A DNA stretch of 44,259 nt from Corallochytrium limacisporum (lineage: Eukaryota > Opisthokonta). A model generated the notes under the pieces. It was not told the origin of the DNA. It worked only from the letters and a program-made list of their open reading frames with translations, and ran no database searches. The stretch is taken from NCBI GenBank assembly GCA_002811645.1, contig PDIP01000058.1, positions 54,732-98,990 of the forward strand. The letters run 5' to 3'. Below are positions 1 to 11,600 of the stretch, piece after piece; positions within the stretch are counted from its first letter, which is position 1, and every line of letters starts with the position of its first letter. Both the position numbers and the translations under genes were made by a program.

Positions 1-349
1 CCAACTTTTCTTTCTTCGTCCAAAGCTGACAGCGAAAGGGAAAACAAGAAAAAGTTTCCTGTTATGGTGATCGTCGCTCTTCATCCGGGGTTCGGCCGGC
101 TTTTCTTCATCGGACCCTGGTGGCCCTCCCCCCCTTCTCCCTTTTTTTTGTTTTACTGACATAGAAAAGAGAGTGGACAGTGGTTAAAAAAGAATGGTGA
201 AAAAAAAGACCAGAAATAGAAAACCCAAAAAATATGTTTAAAAAAAAAACAAAAACAAAACTGATATTCCCGAACCCTCCCGTCCAGGGGCCTGTTCACG
301 ACAACAACCACGGGTGATGACGTGCTACGACCCGGGCCACAACAGGAGC

Positions 350-468
350 CAAAGGGGAGAAGCAGGGAGGGAGGGAGAGGAAAGAGAAGAGAAGGAGAAG
401 AGAGGGAGAAGAGAAGGAGAAGAGAAAGGGGGGAGGGGGGGAAGGGAGGCGGGGAGGCGGGGAGGCGA
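350..468. repeat. Purine-only tract (GA/GGA-rich)
   Basis: About 120 bases are almost entirely A and G on the plus strand, as degenerate GGGA and GAGAA units ending in GGGGAGGCGG. It is low complexity rather than coding. Similar purine tracts recur at about 1255-1300, 1395-1480 and 16500-16900. Confidence 0.75.
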
Positions 469-1021
469 CGTGGACCTAGCACACCACACAGACACAAAAG
501 CCAAACCAAAAAAAAAAATAGAAAACCACAAAACCTTGACCTTCGAAAAGGCAGGGACAGTGATAGAGGGCTCGGGCCCCATAATCTGTCCAATACCGTT
601 TGTATGCTTTTAGTACTGCAGTCAAAAGACCGTATAATCCCCGGACGGCACCTTCGCGGTATCCAAGGCCTTTAGAAAGCCCGCGGAGGTGTACTAAGTT
701 CCGAGCCAGGACGAAAGGGTACATTGCGTTTTTGTCTCGCTCGCTGTTCTTCTTTCTCTCTCGTTCTCCGCCTTTTGTCCGGTATTCTCGCTAGGGTGTG
801 TTGTGTAATGCGTTTCCTCCCGCTTTCCTCCGGCAGTCACGGCAGGACGGCCAAGTAGGTACCAACGAAGGGATGGGAGAGCGAATCACACGAGGGGGGG
901 GCCTCCCCTAAGAGAAACATGCGTTTGGGCGAAAAACTGACGTTGGGTTGCCCGTACCTCAACATGCACAAAACATATAAGGTAAGGGGTTTATAGCGAT
1001 GGGCCCGCTTTATACATACAT

Positions 1022-1120
1022 TTATAGATACACATACACACACACACCCAGTCCAAGCGGGCGGGTGTGTGTATGTATGTGTGTGTGTGCTGTGCTGGTG
1101 TGTGTGTGTGTGTGTGATGT
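1022..1120. repeat. CA/TG microsatellite arranged as an inverted repeat
   Basis: A CA-rich arm (about 1029-1049) is followed after about 14 bases (loop near GTCCAAGCGGGC) by a GT-rich arm (about 1064-1090) that is nearly its reverse complement. A pure TG run follows to 1120. The two arms could fold into an imperfect hairpin of about 20 base pairs. Confidence 0.7.
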
Positions 1121-1550
1121 GTCCCCCGAAGGCCGGATGGACGGCAAAACGCTTCCTCACGCGTCCGTTCCGGACTGGCCTGGTACTATGGGAGTGGGGC
1201 GCGTTGCGTGTGTGTCGCGTGTGCGTGTCAGGAAGGTGTGTGTTTTTTGGTTGGGAGGGGTAGTAAGGAGGCAAAAATAGGGAGAGGGGGAAAACAGCAA
1301 CAAAGAAAAACGGGCGGGGTGGTGCGTGTAGTGCCCGGGAATTGAGGGGAAACGATGGGAAGAAATCGAGCGGGACCGGTGGGGCCCGGTGGGTGGAGAG
1401 ACGAGGAGAGGGAGGGGGGGGGAAGGAGAAACAGAAGAAAAAGAAAAATAGAGAGAGAGCGAGAAGAGTGAGTGAGTGAGTAAGTCTCTCCCTCGCCAAG
1501 GAGAGACCAAGGCGGATCTTTTGGACCCAAAAAAAAACCGTTTGTGTGTT

Positions 1551-1585
1551 GGAGGGGGGGGGGAAGGGCGCCCCGGGGAGGGGGC
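1551..1585. repeat. GC-rich G-run element upstream of gene 1
   Basis: A run of about ten G is followed by GGGCGCCCCGGGGAGGGGG, which contains the small palindrome GGGCGCCC. It lies about 500-540 bases before the transporter ATG. G-run or C-run palindromic elements of this sort are found 500-900 bases upstream of all six genes here. Function unknown. Confidence 0.4.
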
Positions 1586-2090
1586 ATTTTTATTGGGTGC
1601 TTCCACGCCCAGATTGCCCTCTATTCTTAGAAGTGAAGAGCTGACCTATCGCACGTAAGCCACACATTGTCCGAAAGTGGATGCAGCCCGTGGTCGGGGA
1701 AGGGGGAGAAAGGGGGGGATCCACCGTTGGCCGATGTCCGTTCGCGATTGGACAGATCTGGGTCCGTTTCTTCATATGTTACGTGTTGTTTAGCTTGCTC
1801 ATTGTATTGTTCAGTTTGTGTTGATATGATGTGAACGTGGAAATAGGAAAGATAAGAAATGCAAGCTCAGAGCAATTCGAGGTACTGAAACAGGTATAAG
1901 GGCGATGCAGATCCACTTGCAGGTGGCACAAGATATGCTGACCATTCCATCTTATGACCTTTTATTTTACAACATCGCAATTATTCTGACGTAACTAGTT
2001 TTCCTATTTCCAAACACATGCATGCACCATTCTAAAGGACACTTAATTTCGTTTAGCCAAAAAACCACTCGCACACACACACACACGACC

Positions 2091-3536
2091 ATGCTGACAA
2101 CGGATGAACTCTGGGATGCTTTGCGCAGCAGTCTGGTCATCGTGACTTCCACTATTGGGTCGGGTATTCTAACTATTCCGTACTCTTACGCTGCTCTGGG
2201 ACCAGCCGGTAGTACGGTGCTGTTCTTTTTCATCGCTATCTTCTCTGCCATGGGTGGCTGCTTTTGGGGTCTGGTGTGCGCCCGCAGTAAGTCTTTCGTC
2301 ATTCCCGACATTGTTGAAGAGCACCTTGGTCCCTACTTCCGCGTCTATGTTCAGCTGTGTCTGATCGCCGATCTCTTCTTCCGGGCCATTATCTACACTG
2401 TGCTTACTGCTAGCGCTCTGGACAATCTACTGAGCTCCTACATTCATCTCACGTACGCGGAATGGGCCATCGTGACGGCCGTGGCTATGTGGCCCATTTG
2501 TCAATTCCCAAACTTCAAGGACATGACCTGGGTGCTTCTCGCTGGTACTCTTTCCTCCTACATCGTCGCCATCACCCTTCTGATAGAGTCTGGCGCGAAT
2601 CTGACGAGTAACGTCCCCAGTTATGACGACCCTGGCTTTGACGTCTCCATCAAGGCCGCGTCCGTTCTGGTCTTTGCGTACGGTTTCGGTTCCTACCTCC
2701 CAAGCGCCCGCCGCAACATGAAGTACCCCAATAAGTTGCACTACCCCGTCATATTTGTCAGCATCATGCTGTTCCTGCTCTACGTTGCCGTCGGTCTCAT
2801 GTCCTACTACGCATATGGCTGTGCCGTGAGCACAAACATTCTGGACACCTGGGATCATGATCCCACTTGGTACGTCGCCTCCATTGCTCTGATTGTCCAC
2901 TTCATCGTGGCTGGCCCTGTGGCCCTGAACCCTTGCCTGATCATTCTTGAGCAGATGATCCTTAACACCCACGTCGCTTACGCCTACAGTCACAACAATC
3001 CGTCTCAGGCCACCGAACCGTCAACCATCTCCGGCGCTGTGGAAACCGCTGGCAAGAAGGACCCCATTTCCCATATTGAAGGTGGCCTGAAGATTGACGA
3101 AGACGAAATTGACAAGCTCCCCATCGATGCGGCCAGGCACGAAGCCATCTACGACAAGACCGCCAAGGGAGAAGTCGAGGCCCAGAGGGATACCGCGGTT
3201 GTCATGAAACGTGTTCTTTTGCGCACTCTTCTGCTTGCCCTGGCCACGTTCATTGCCGTTCTGGTGCCCTTCTTTGGTTCCCTGACTGAGGCAGCAACTG
3301 GTTTGGCCACTGTTTCTCAGTCTTTCGCCATGCCGACTCTGCTCTACATGGTCGTCTACTGGAAGGAGACCCCGACACAGGTTCACGTCTTTCTCGGCAT
3401 TTTCATCGTGGTGGTCGAGATATTTGCCGTCTGTGCCACTGTGTCATCCATCAAGGACATCATCAACCAGGCATCTCAGTTCAAGGCTTTCCATGTCGAG
3501 GTCGATGATGTTGAATTCCTGTGTCCGCCAAACTAA
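2091..3536 (+). CDS. AAAP-family amino acid transporter (Aa_trans)
   Basis: The predicted product has 481 residues and about 11 hydrophobic membrane-spanning segments. It reads as a member of the amino acid/auxin permease (AAAP, SLC32/36/38, AVT) family, secondary transporters that move neutral or cationic amino acids with H+ or Na+ at the plasma or vacuolar membrane. Family features are the first segment with GSGILTIPYSYAALG, and ARRNMKYPNKLHYP followed by a membrane segment and SYYAYG. A hydrophilic acidic loop of about 75 residues separates the segments before the last three helices. It carries a KIDEDEIDKLP stretch and is probably cytosolic. I chose the ATG at 2091 because its context is ACCATG and hydrophobic sequence follows soon after. 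The in-frame ATG at 2022 would add 23 residues rich in His and Thr read from a CA repeat. Substrate and membrane cannot be told from sequence. It is the only ordinary membrane-transport gene in the window. Confidence 0.88.
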   Translation: MLTTDELWDALRSSLVIVTSTIGSGILTIPYSYAALGPAGSTVLFFFIAIFSAMGGCFWGLVCARSKSFVIPDIVEEHLGPYFRVYVQLCLIADLFFRAIIYTVLTASALDNLLSSYIHLTYAEWAIVTAVAMWPICQFPNFKDMTWVLLAGTLSSYIVAITLLIESGANLTSNVPSYDDPGFDVSIKAASVLVFAYGFGSYLPSARRNMKYPNKLHYPVIFVSIMLFLLYVAVGLMSYYAYGCAVSTNILDTWDHDPTWYVASIALIVHFIVAGPVALNPCLIILEQMILNTHVAYAYSHNNPSQATEPSTISGAVETAGKKDPISHIEGGLKIDEDEIDKLPIDAARHEAIYDKTAKGEVEAQRDTAVVMKRVLLRTLLLALATFIAVLVPFFGSLTEAATGLATVSQSFAMPTLLYMVVYWKETPTQVHVFLGIFIVVVEIFAVCATVSSIKDIINQASQFKAFHVEVDDVEFLCPPN

Positions 3537-4379
3537 AACGGTTCAAAATCGAAGGACACACATTTAGGTAGAGCAAACATAGTAGTTTTGGATATGGGGC
3601 ACGCTGAAACCATCAATCTGCCACTCAGTAATTGCCCACACACCCACACACACCTCACTCCAATCATCACACAGGACGTCCACACATCCACCGACCGGCC
3701 CCTTTTTAGCAACATAACTAGTGAGGGCCAAAAATTCTCCATGTACATGTCTATAGTTCCATATTTATAAAGAAGCCCATCGTTGGCACACATACAAACA
3801 GCGACAGGTCCTTTCCAACATTGCGGGATGTACGTTACAAGGCAAGCCAAGCAACCCCCAAACACGGCAACGGGCACCGAACGCCCGGTGCGAAAAGGGG
3901 CTCCCCTTGCCTCATGCTGCGAGCACGAACGGTAGGTTCAGTCGCACAATGTCCGGTCATACAAAAACTGCGCAAATTGCTGGCCCAATTGTTCACGTCC
4001 GTGTATCCCAAGAAATTGATAACGGAGAGCGGGCCAAGGACGGCACAAACGCCGCGGAGTTTAACGGGCATTTTTGGACACAGGAAAATGACTACTTCCA
4101 GTCCCAGGGCACCCCACCCCATCAGTCGGTCAGTCCGTCCCTCTCTGCCTCTCTGCCTCTCTCCTCTCTCTCTCTCTCTCTCCCAGCCTTCCCCCGGCGG
4201 TGGCCCTGCTTGCAGACACAAAGCCTCAAAACCGAGGGGCCGGCGCACGCGGTACAAAAGAGTGGGAGGGGGTGTTCCCAAGCAAGGAAAGGGGCGGCCT
4301 CCGGAAGAAATCACGACAGAAAACTTTGACGTGAATTTTTAAACGCTCCGCTCCGGTACACCGCAAAGGCTAGAAATCC

Positions 4380-4382
<3 letters not shown>

Positions 4383-4416
<34 letters not shown>
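4383..4416. repeat. (CA)17 microsatellite
   Basis: An uninterrupted CA dinucleotide run of 34 bases, followed by GCGCACC. Confidence 0.95.
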
Positions 4417-4418
<2 letters not shown>

Positions 4419-4507
4419 GCACCACCCCACGCTCTGCAGGGAGTCACAGGGCCTTTTGACTTTTTAAATCGCCGGGGTCCGGAGTCCATTTTCTGGGGCT
4501 CCCACCA

Positions 4508-4522
4508 CTCTCTCTCTCACTA

Positions 4523-4560
<38 letters not shown>

Positions 4561-4583
4561 ACACACACACACTCACTCTCTCA

Positions 4584-4614
<31 letters not shown>
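4508..4614. repeat. (CT)n microsatellite block with a CA insert
   Basis: About 107 bases of CT dinucleotide repeat, interrupted by TCACTAT and by a short CA run at 4560-4572. It is the left arm of a large inverted arrangement with the GA block about 90 bases downstream. Confidence 0.9.
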
Positions 4615-4700
4615 GCCCCGTGTGTCTGTCTCCAGGAATTTCGAAGAGAGTGTGTGTGCGTGTGCTGACGCCAGGAAACCCCATCGATACGCCGGGGGCA

Positions 4701-4790
4701 AGAGTGAGAGAGAGAGAGCGAGCGAGCGAGAGAGAGAGAGAGAGAGAGAAATAGAGAGAGAGAGAGAGAGAGAGAGAAAAGAAAGGAGGA
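4701..4790. repeat. (GA)n microsatellite block
   Basis: About 90 bases of GA repeat with GCGAGCGA and AAATAG interruptions. It is complementary to the CT block at 4508-4614, so the two can pair as a long imperfect hairpin, or form triplex DNA. Confidence 0.9.
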
Positions 4791-5644
4791 GGGGGCCCTT
4801 GTTTGAAACGGTGGGATTTGGGGCGTGTGCGGTCTGCGCTCTGGGTTTCGACGCTTCGCCCTTTATTTGCCGTCCGCTGACCCTGCCTGTCTTGTGGGCT
4901 TGCCGTGGAGATTTTTGGGTTTGGTTGTTTTGGTGGAATGTGCGTTTTGTGTGCGCAGGGGTTGGCTGGTGGCGTATGGTACGCGTGTTTGTGGATATTG
5001 ACGGGTGTGCGGGTTCGGTGGTGCGCGGCCGTGGAAGCAGGAAGCTTGCAAGTAGAGCAAGCCTTATCCCAGGCTCTTGCGGGACCCACGGCCTCTTGTT
5101 CACTGAAACCTGTGTGCCAGATGTAAGTATTGATCAAATTTATCTAACAGTGAATCGGTGTTATCGCTGTGGCTCAAACATTGCACAGTCAGCCTATCCA
5201 GATAGGGGACGGGCAGGTCTTGTATACTCCCGGGTGCTTCAGCGCGGCCCTGTACCCGCGGTGAGTGTTTGTGAGGTACGGTGGTACCTTACACTGCTCC
5301 AAGGGATCAGCGTGCTTACTCTTTCCCGTTCTCCTCGAACCCTCGTGCGCAGGAGGAGAGTCAGTCCCGAATAAGGTGCTGACGGTCTTCAAACAATGCT
5401 TTGAAAAAGGGACAGACTGGTGTAAGGTGACAATATTATATATACGGAAATGGGTGCAGTGGTTACCATTAAATGAATGGGCGGATAAAGGTGCCCTGTT
5501 CTTCTTCCTCTCGGTCGTACCGCGATGTAAAGGGGACTTGTAACCTATCAACCTGTTTGCTGATCCGTCATAACGTTTGCGTTGTGATACTCTGCCCAGG
5601 CCAGCCACCGATTCCCAAAAGCGGCAGCGAAGCGTTTTAATCCC

Positions 5645-8600
5645 TCACAGTAGTGGCTCCTTGGTCTTCCTCAGTGACCGCACGACGATGGAGACCACCA
5701 GCAATACAGAGGCTGATCCGGCGAAGAGTAAAAGATGGTCATTACCGGGAACCTCACGCAGACCACCCTCGACAGTGTTTTCGTCAGTTGTCTCTGCTTC
5801 TTGCGTTACCGTACCATTGACCGCCGTCCTGCGCCGACGGTCCGGGACGTAGCCACCCACCGGCACAACTGTAAAGCCCGTACCAGGCAAGAGAACGATA
5901 TCACCGGGATTGTTACCGCTTCGGTCATACAGATTCACGACGGTGATTGTGGCGGACTGGACACTGTTTGCTTCAACGGTTGACAGTGCAGAAATGTCGT
6001 CTAAGGGCATCAGGATGGTAACGATATCGTCTTGGCATAACACTCCCGTAGTGAAGTTACCTACAACAGTGGCGTCGTCTGTAAGCAGCTCCACTACCGC
6101 AGACGGTATAGGATCAAAGTTCATGCAGTCCACATTCTCATCCAGCTGAACTATGACCTTTCGTGTTGACGTGGTGTACGATACACTTCCGTCTGGTTCA
6201 AACAGGCGCAGCTCCTGACTTGACGGCAACAAGATGCGTGTCAGAGTGGGTGCAGTGCCATCAACAGTGAGCGGGAAGGCAGTTCCGTTAATGCCCAGCC
6301 CGGCGAAATTCGAAATGTCTGCCAACTGCACAGTGGCCGCGGTAATGGTTACTGTAGAGTCTGTGAAGTGCTGTTCAATGTCCAAAACAGGCACACCTAC
6401 CGTTACTTGCGTACCAGAGCATCCGACTGCTTCAGCATTTACCGTAACGGTGTCTCCCGAACTAAGTGTGAGTTTAAAGACCGCAGACACAGTGTTCATA
6501 CAAGCCAGACTGACCGTGCTGTAGGTGGCTTCGATGGTGGGAGTCGGGTTACGACCTCGCAACACCACCGGTACGCCCTCTGGCGGGTTGAGCAAAAGAG
6601 CAGCACCGGGGCCAGAAGTAATGATGGGAATGTCCAGTTCATAGGCATGAAGCAATGGATTGTGGGCTATGTCACGCAAACCTTCGATATGAACAGTCGC
6701 GGTGCTGAGGGTCGACGAAGTGGAGGACAAAGCGTTCGCGATTGCATCCAGAGGAAGGTAGACGGTGATGATGTCTCCCTCACATTCTACGCCCACTTCA
6801 GGGATTTCGGGTCCTTTTTCAAGGTCGCCCTTGAGTTGTAATTTTCCGGATGTAAAGGTGCAATTGACTGATTCACTAGCTTGCAGTACTAGTTCAGTAG
6901 TCGCCTCCTTGCCCTGTAGGGTAATATCTTCTTCTGCCGGCGCCAGGAGTGCGTCTATGGTGGGGTTGGTCAGGTCCACAACCAAAGGATAGTTGTCACT
7001 GCCGGAAAAGACAGCAGACTGCACTTGCGACTCACAATTGCTGCTCGCTGACAATAGTACTCTGCCGTCCAGTATCTTCGCGGCAGCCAAATCTTCGGCA
7101 CGCACCTCGATCTGAATGAACGAACTGGCAAGTGAGATGGAATATGTAGGCAGTGTTTGGGAGGGCACCTGACTTGCGTCAATCGAGTCAGAGCCCAGGT
7201 AATATTCAAGCTTATCTTCCGTCCAACAGGCGATCAAGGCACTATCTTCGGTGCATGGATCATTGGCGGATTTGACGGCATACAGTACAGACAGTCGACG
7301 GGCCTGCGGTTCCGTAGCTTCAAGTGTATCATAGAGAAATGACACATCGATGCCAGTTTGGAGCAAATTGGAACCGATTGCCTTGGTGAAACGGCTGCCC
7401 CACGACTCGAACGGTTTGCCGCACTCTGGGTTAGTCAGAATGAGCATAAAATTGGAGCCTCCAGCGTTATTCAGGTACACATCGCGGCCCAGAGTCTTGG
7501 GAATGGCCAGCTCACCCTCCACCTGTATGGACGGACACGCAGGTACCAGGTTGACAGCAATGTTGATGTTCTGCTGCAGAGTGCGATCACACGATGGCTC
7601 AGCACGAATCTGCACGTCCTCAAAGACACCAGCCACGTCTGCGTTCGGATCCAGCGTGACCTCAAGCCAGATGTCGGTATACTCCTGACGATTAAGTCGC
7701 CAATTGAAATCACGGCCCTGGGTGGCAGAACGGAAGAAATCGCCATTAATCTTGAACACAAGTCCGGATCGTCGCGTGGTGATGGGATAAACAGATGTGT
7801 TATCAGTGTGCTCACGATCAACGGTACCATCGCTACGAATGCGGAACTTGAATACCTGACCCTTAGTGGCGAGTACGGGTTGGTTGCTGCGGTCCGCTGG
7901 CAGGCCATCTATCAGGTTGAATATGACCTTCTGGCGTTGGAAAGTAACCTTCGGATAGTGCACACACATAGTCTGGCCAGCGTTGAGCTGGTACACAGGC
8001 ATACCATTCTCATCCGCAAAAATATTAAAGTCATACGAGTCACCGGGCTGGCGATCTTCCAAGTGCAGGCCAATGGCCAAACCCTTTCCACCCTGGATAG
8101 AGTACCCACTGCCGCCGGAATAATTACCAGTGAAACGGACGCCAAATTTACGCTTCTGGATCTTGAACGCAAAGCCACCCGCGTACTTACCCGTCTGCGT
8201 GACGGAACCACCGGCCCAGATTGTCTGGTAAACACTTCCAATCTCATAGGACGATATGGCAGTTTTGGACGCCTGCTCCCAACGACGATGGCGCTCGAAC
8301 TCTTTAGGGGGCCCTCCACCATTTCGAGCATAATATTCGCGGCGGTGCCGGTGGAGGTGTTCCTTCACAACATCCATTTCAGTGGGCGTCTCCTCAATCG
8401 TCACTTCTTCACCGGCATGGACTCTTACCCACATGTCGCGTAGGCGGTTCAAAGCCCGGGTGATCCGCTCTTGTTCACGATCGCGGCGCCAGGCCCTGCG
8501 CTTTTCACGAACAACATTAACGTCGGCAGGTCCTCCGAGGGGCATGTGACGGCGCTCGGCATGCAATTCGCTCAGAATTTCGCCCGTATTCTTGGGTAGA

Positions 8601-11600
8601 TTCTTATGATATGGATTCGTATGTGTCTCCATGACATGATTAAACAGCTTTTCCGCCACCTCCCAGTTGACTTCGTCATCGTTGATCTCGGTCTGATAGA
8701 TCGGATCGTATCCCGTACTGCGACGGCGACGGCCGTTGGGGTTATTTGGTGCAATAGCACCTCCGTTACCAGCTTGGATCTTCGCAGGGCCCACTCCACC
8801 ACCAGCGTCAAAATTAAACTTGAAATCGACCGCTGTGCCAAAGTTGGCACTCTTGTTTACCTTGATACCTGGCCTCTTGTAAGCCATTTCGACGACTAGG
8901 TTATACTTGACGTCACCTGCAAAGGACAAACGCTGGATATCGTAGGGTCGCAGTTCAGAGAAGTACTTGTCCTTGACGTGGTTGTGATTAGCCATCTTCT
9001 CACCGGGCAAGTATCCACTACCACCTTGGTTGTAGTAGGAGTTTGGAAACAGGGTGCCAATACCGCTTGGTCCAGTATTTGCAATACTTGAGGCTTTGTC
9101 ATAGACACTGGCTATAGAGTCACCAGCGAATTCATTACCTTGCGGCAGAATGGGTGATACGTCAGTGAGGCGGCCAGACTTTTTCGCATTGCCGTCGCCG
9201 TTACGTTCAAGGAACCATTTGAATCCTTGCGATGATCCATTTACGGCAACCTTGGACGTTGCTTCATACCTAGTTAGCACATTGTCCAGGTAGTCAATCT
9301 CACACTGCAGAGCTTCTAGAGAGTTCCGTACAATCGCCTCTTCATCTGGGGTCAGGGTACCACCCTCCAGACTCTCCGTAGCATTTCCATATTGCTGTAG
9401 GGAATAGGACAATTCCGTGCTCAGGAAGACGTAGTCAGCCGCCCCCCAATCATCTTTGCCCTGGGGTCGATCCACATTAATAGTGGGAATGGGAGTCTGC
9501 AGGACAGAGCATGTCTCGGCATCGAAGGTAACAAGAATGCTCAGGGCTAAAGAAAAGAAGGCTGGTGTGAAAATCAGTAGATCTCTGGGACTGCCAAATA
9601 GTTCATCGTCTTCCGAGTCAATCCACCACCCGCTGGTCGTGTCCACATTGTCGTGGCTGGTTAGCCAGGAAACAGCTTCGACAACATCACCAGATACAGT
9701 GTCACTGGCGGAGTATTTGTTATTGTTGGTGTAGCCAAGGCCAAAGAGGACTTCCGCCATCGCAACGGCACCAGTGTCTACTGCACCACCAATACCAAAG
9801 GGAGCTGTAACAGTAAGAACACCGCGTTTATCCACACCGAAGCGAACACGAAACATGGCGGAACCACCCACCGAACCGGATTGCGCAAAGTGCACCGATT
9901 CGGCAAATTGCTCCACTGCTGCCGCCGCAATTTTCGCAAAGGAATGATCTCCGGGCGGCTTTCGCAGCACAAGGAAGGCCTGCTCCGTTAGGTCGCTGAC
10001 CAGGCTAGATGCTGTTTGAACAAATAGGGCCTGATCAGCGTCGCTAAATGTTTTCTGAGCAATCTTGTCAGCCATGTTGCCAACGTCATTCTTTGAAATG
10101 GACTTTGATTGTGGATTCACGCCAGAGTATTGACCACTCACATCTGGCAATATGTCACGATCGTTGGGGTTTTGCAGCCCAAAAACTTCCTCATTCAACG
10201 TCTTAAGGTATGAAGCGGTGAGTGTGTCCAATGTGGCTGTAAGGTTGGCGATCCCCGCACACGAATTGGGTACGCCCACTTGATCAAGGGAGCTGGTAGC
10301 ATCGAGGTTCAACGGCAAAGGAATGGCACGAGGGCCACCACCCTGATTGCGAATGCCGACAATAACCACATTGACCGCGTGGCTGATGGTCTCGGTGAAG
10401 AAGGACTTATTGCGAACTGCGGAGAATACTACAAAGGAAGTTGCAGGATCCTCTGTGGCCTCGGAGGCGGTAAAGTTGTGTGCAATGGAAGAAGTGCCCT
10501 GCAGTTGGCCCGAACAACTGGAGCCGGAGCAGGCCGTGCTGTCAATGTTGTCTTCAATAGTGTAGTTGAAAGTCAGATACTCACATGTCTGTCCGTATGC
10601 GTAGATCTCCTCATAGGTAGTAGTGAGTGTGTAGTTGGCTGTGGCTGTCTGGGGAATTACGAAATCAATTGGCGGGTTGGCTGATTTGCAGGTGGTCTGC
10701 TCGGCCACAGAGTTGCCATCGGTATCCACCAGTCGCAAAGTTTTCACAGTCGGCGTAGCATAGTACTGCCAACTGATCTGCTTAGGGTTGTTAATGTCCA
10801 CCGATGCGTCCACAAGTGTAACATGTTTGGTGTGTTGGGACAAAGGCCCAAAGAATTCGCTGCTCCGGGTGGATGACTCGATTCGTGTATCCTGTGGAAA
10901 GCGATTATACTGCTGCAGGACAACGGAGTAGGACAGCGGCGGAAGGAAAATGGTTTTGGTGGAAAAGTAGTTCCAGGACACAGTCTTAGACAAGCAGGAT
11001 GCAGAAGACTGATCCAGGGGAGTAATAGTGACCGTTGCACCGCCACTCTGCACGTTGTCACAGTCAGAAGCGGCGGCAGTGATCTCTAGTGGCTTTGTCA
11101 GAATCTGACGGAAATTTGCACCAGAGATACTATTCTCGATCGACTGAACGTGGTAGTACTCTGAATTGGAGGTGGTATTAGAGTTGGAGTAGAAGTGCGC
11201 AGTGTTGTCAATCTGCTGCTTGGACACAGCTTCATTGGGTCGCACCAGTTTTGATTCATTGCCCTCGAATTCAAGTTTGTCAGTACCGCACGTGATGGTT
11301 GAGTTGGGCAGGAAACTGGCAGCTGCACATTTGTAGTCGTTGTTGTTTAGCGTCGTGGCGGCATCCGTGGGCTGATCCACCTTGTTGCTGGCCTGTGTCT
11401 GATAGGGTTGCATGAAGACGTACACGCTTCCACCCTTTGGCACTGCAACATTGTAACGCCCAGTTTCTTCATTGATCATTTGACAGGTTGGATCGTTGGC
11501 TAGCTGTGTGTCAATTGTGCAAGCACGACACAGATTGTAAGGCACGCAATTATCGAACAATCCCGGATTGGACAGGCCCAAACCAAAGGTAACAAAGCCC

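Larger units (their letters stand above)
1..2090. other. Low-complexity 5' flank with no convincing gene
   Basis: This stretch upstream of the transporter gene holds no reading frame that looks like a real protein. The open frames on both strands translate to proline-, serine- and leucine-rich or lysine/glutamate-rich strings, caused by long purine or pyrimidine tracts and CA/TG repeats. A GTAAGC at 1655-1660 and a pyrimidine-rich TTTAG ending at 2056 could bound a 5' UTR intron of gene 1, which would put the upstream ATG at 2022 inside the intron. That pairing is speculative. Confidence 0.6.
3537..5644. other. Convergent intergenic gap rich in microsatellites
   Basis: This 2.1 kb gap lies between the 3' ends of gene 1 (+) and gene 2 (-). 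It holds CA, CT and GA microsatellites and no supported gene. The frames at 4559-5374 on both strands are translations of the CT/GA repeats. A minus-strand frame at 5608-5189 directly follows gene 2 and is more likely its 3' UTR. No canonical AATAAA was noticed near either stop codon. Confidence 0.6.

Noticed and set aside
153-1658. Several frames of 60-220 codons on both strands
   Set aside because: They translate purine/pyrimidine tracts and CA/TG repeats into low-complexity peptides with no domain, signal peptide or good start context.
4559-5374. Overlapping 176-250 codon frames on both strands
   Set aside because: Most of their length is the CT/GA microsatellites (Ser-Leu or Arg-Glu strings). 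Such repeats contain no stops by chance.
5189-5608. 139-codon minus-strand frame just past the gene 2 stop
   Set aside because: Basic, featureless composition, and it lies where the gene 2 3' UTR should be. No motif supports translation.
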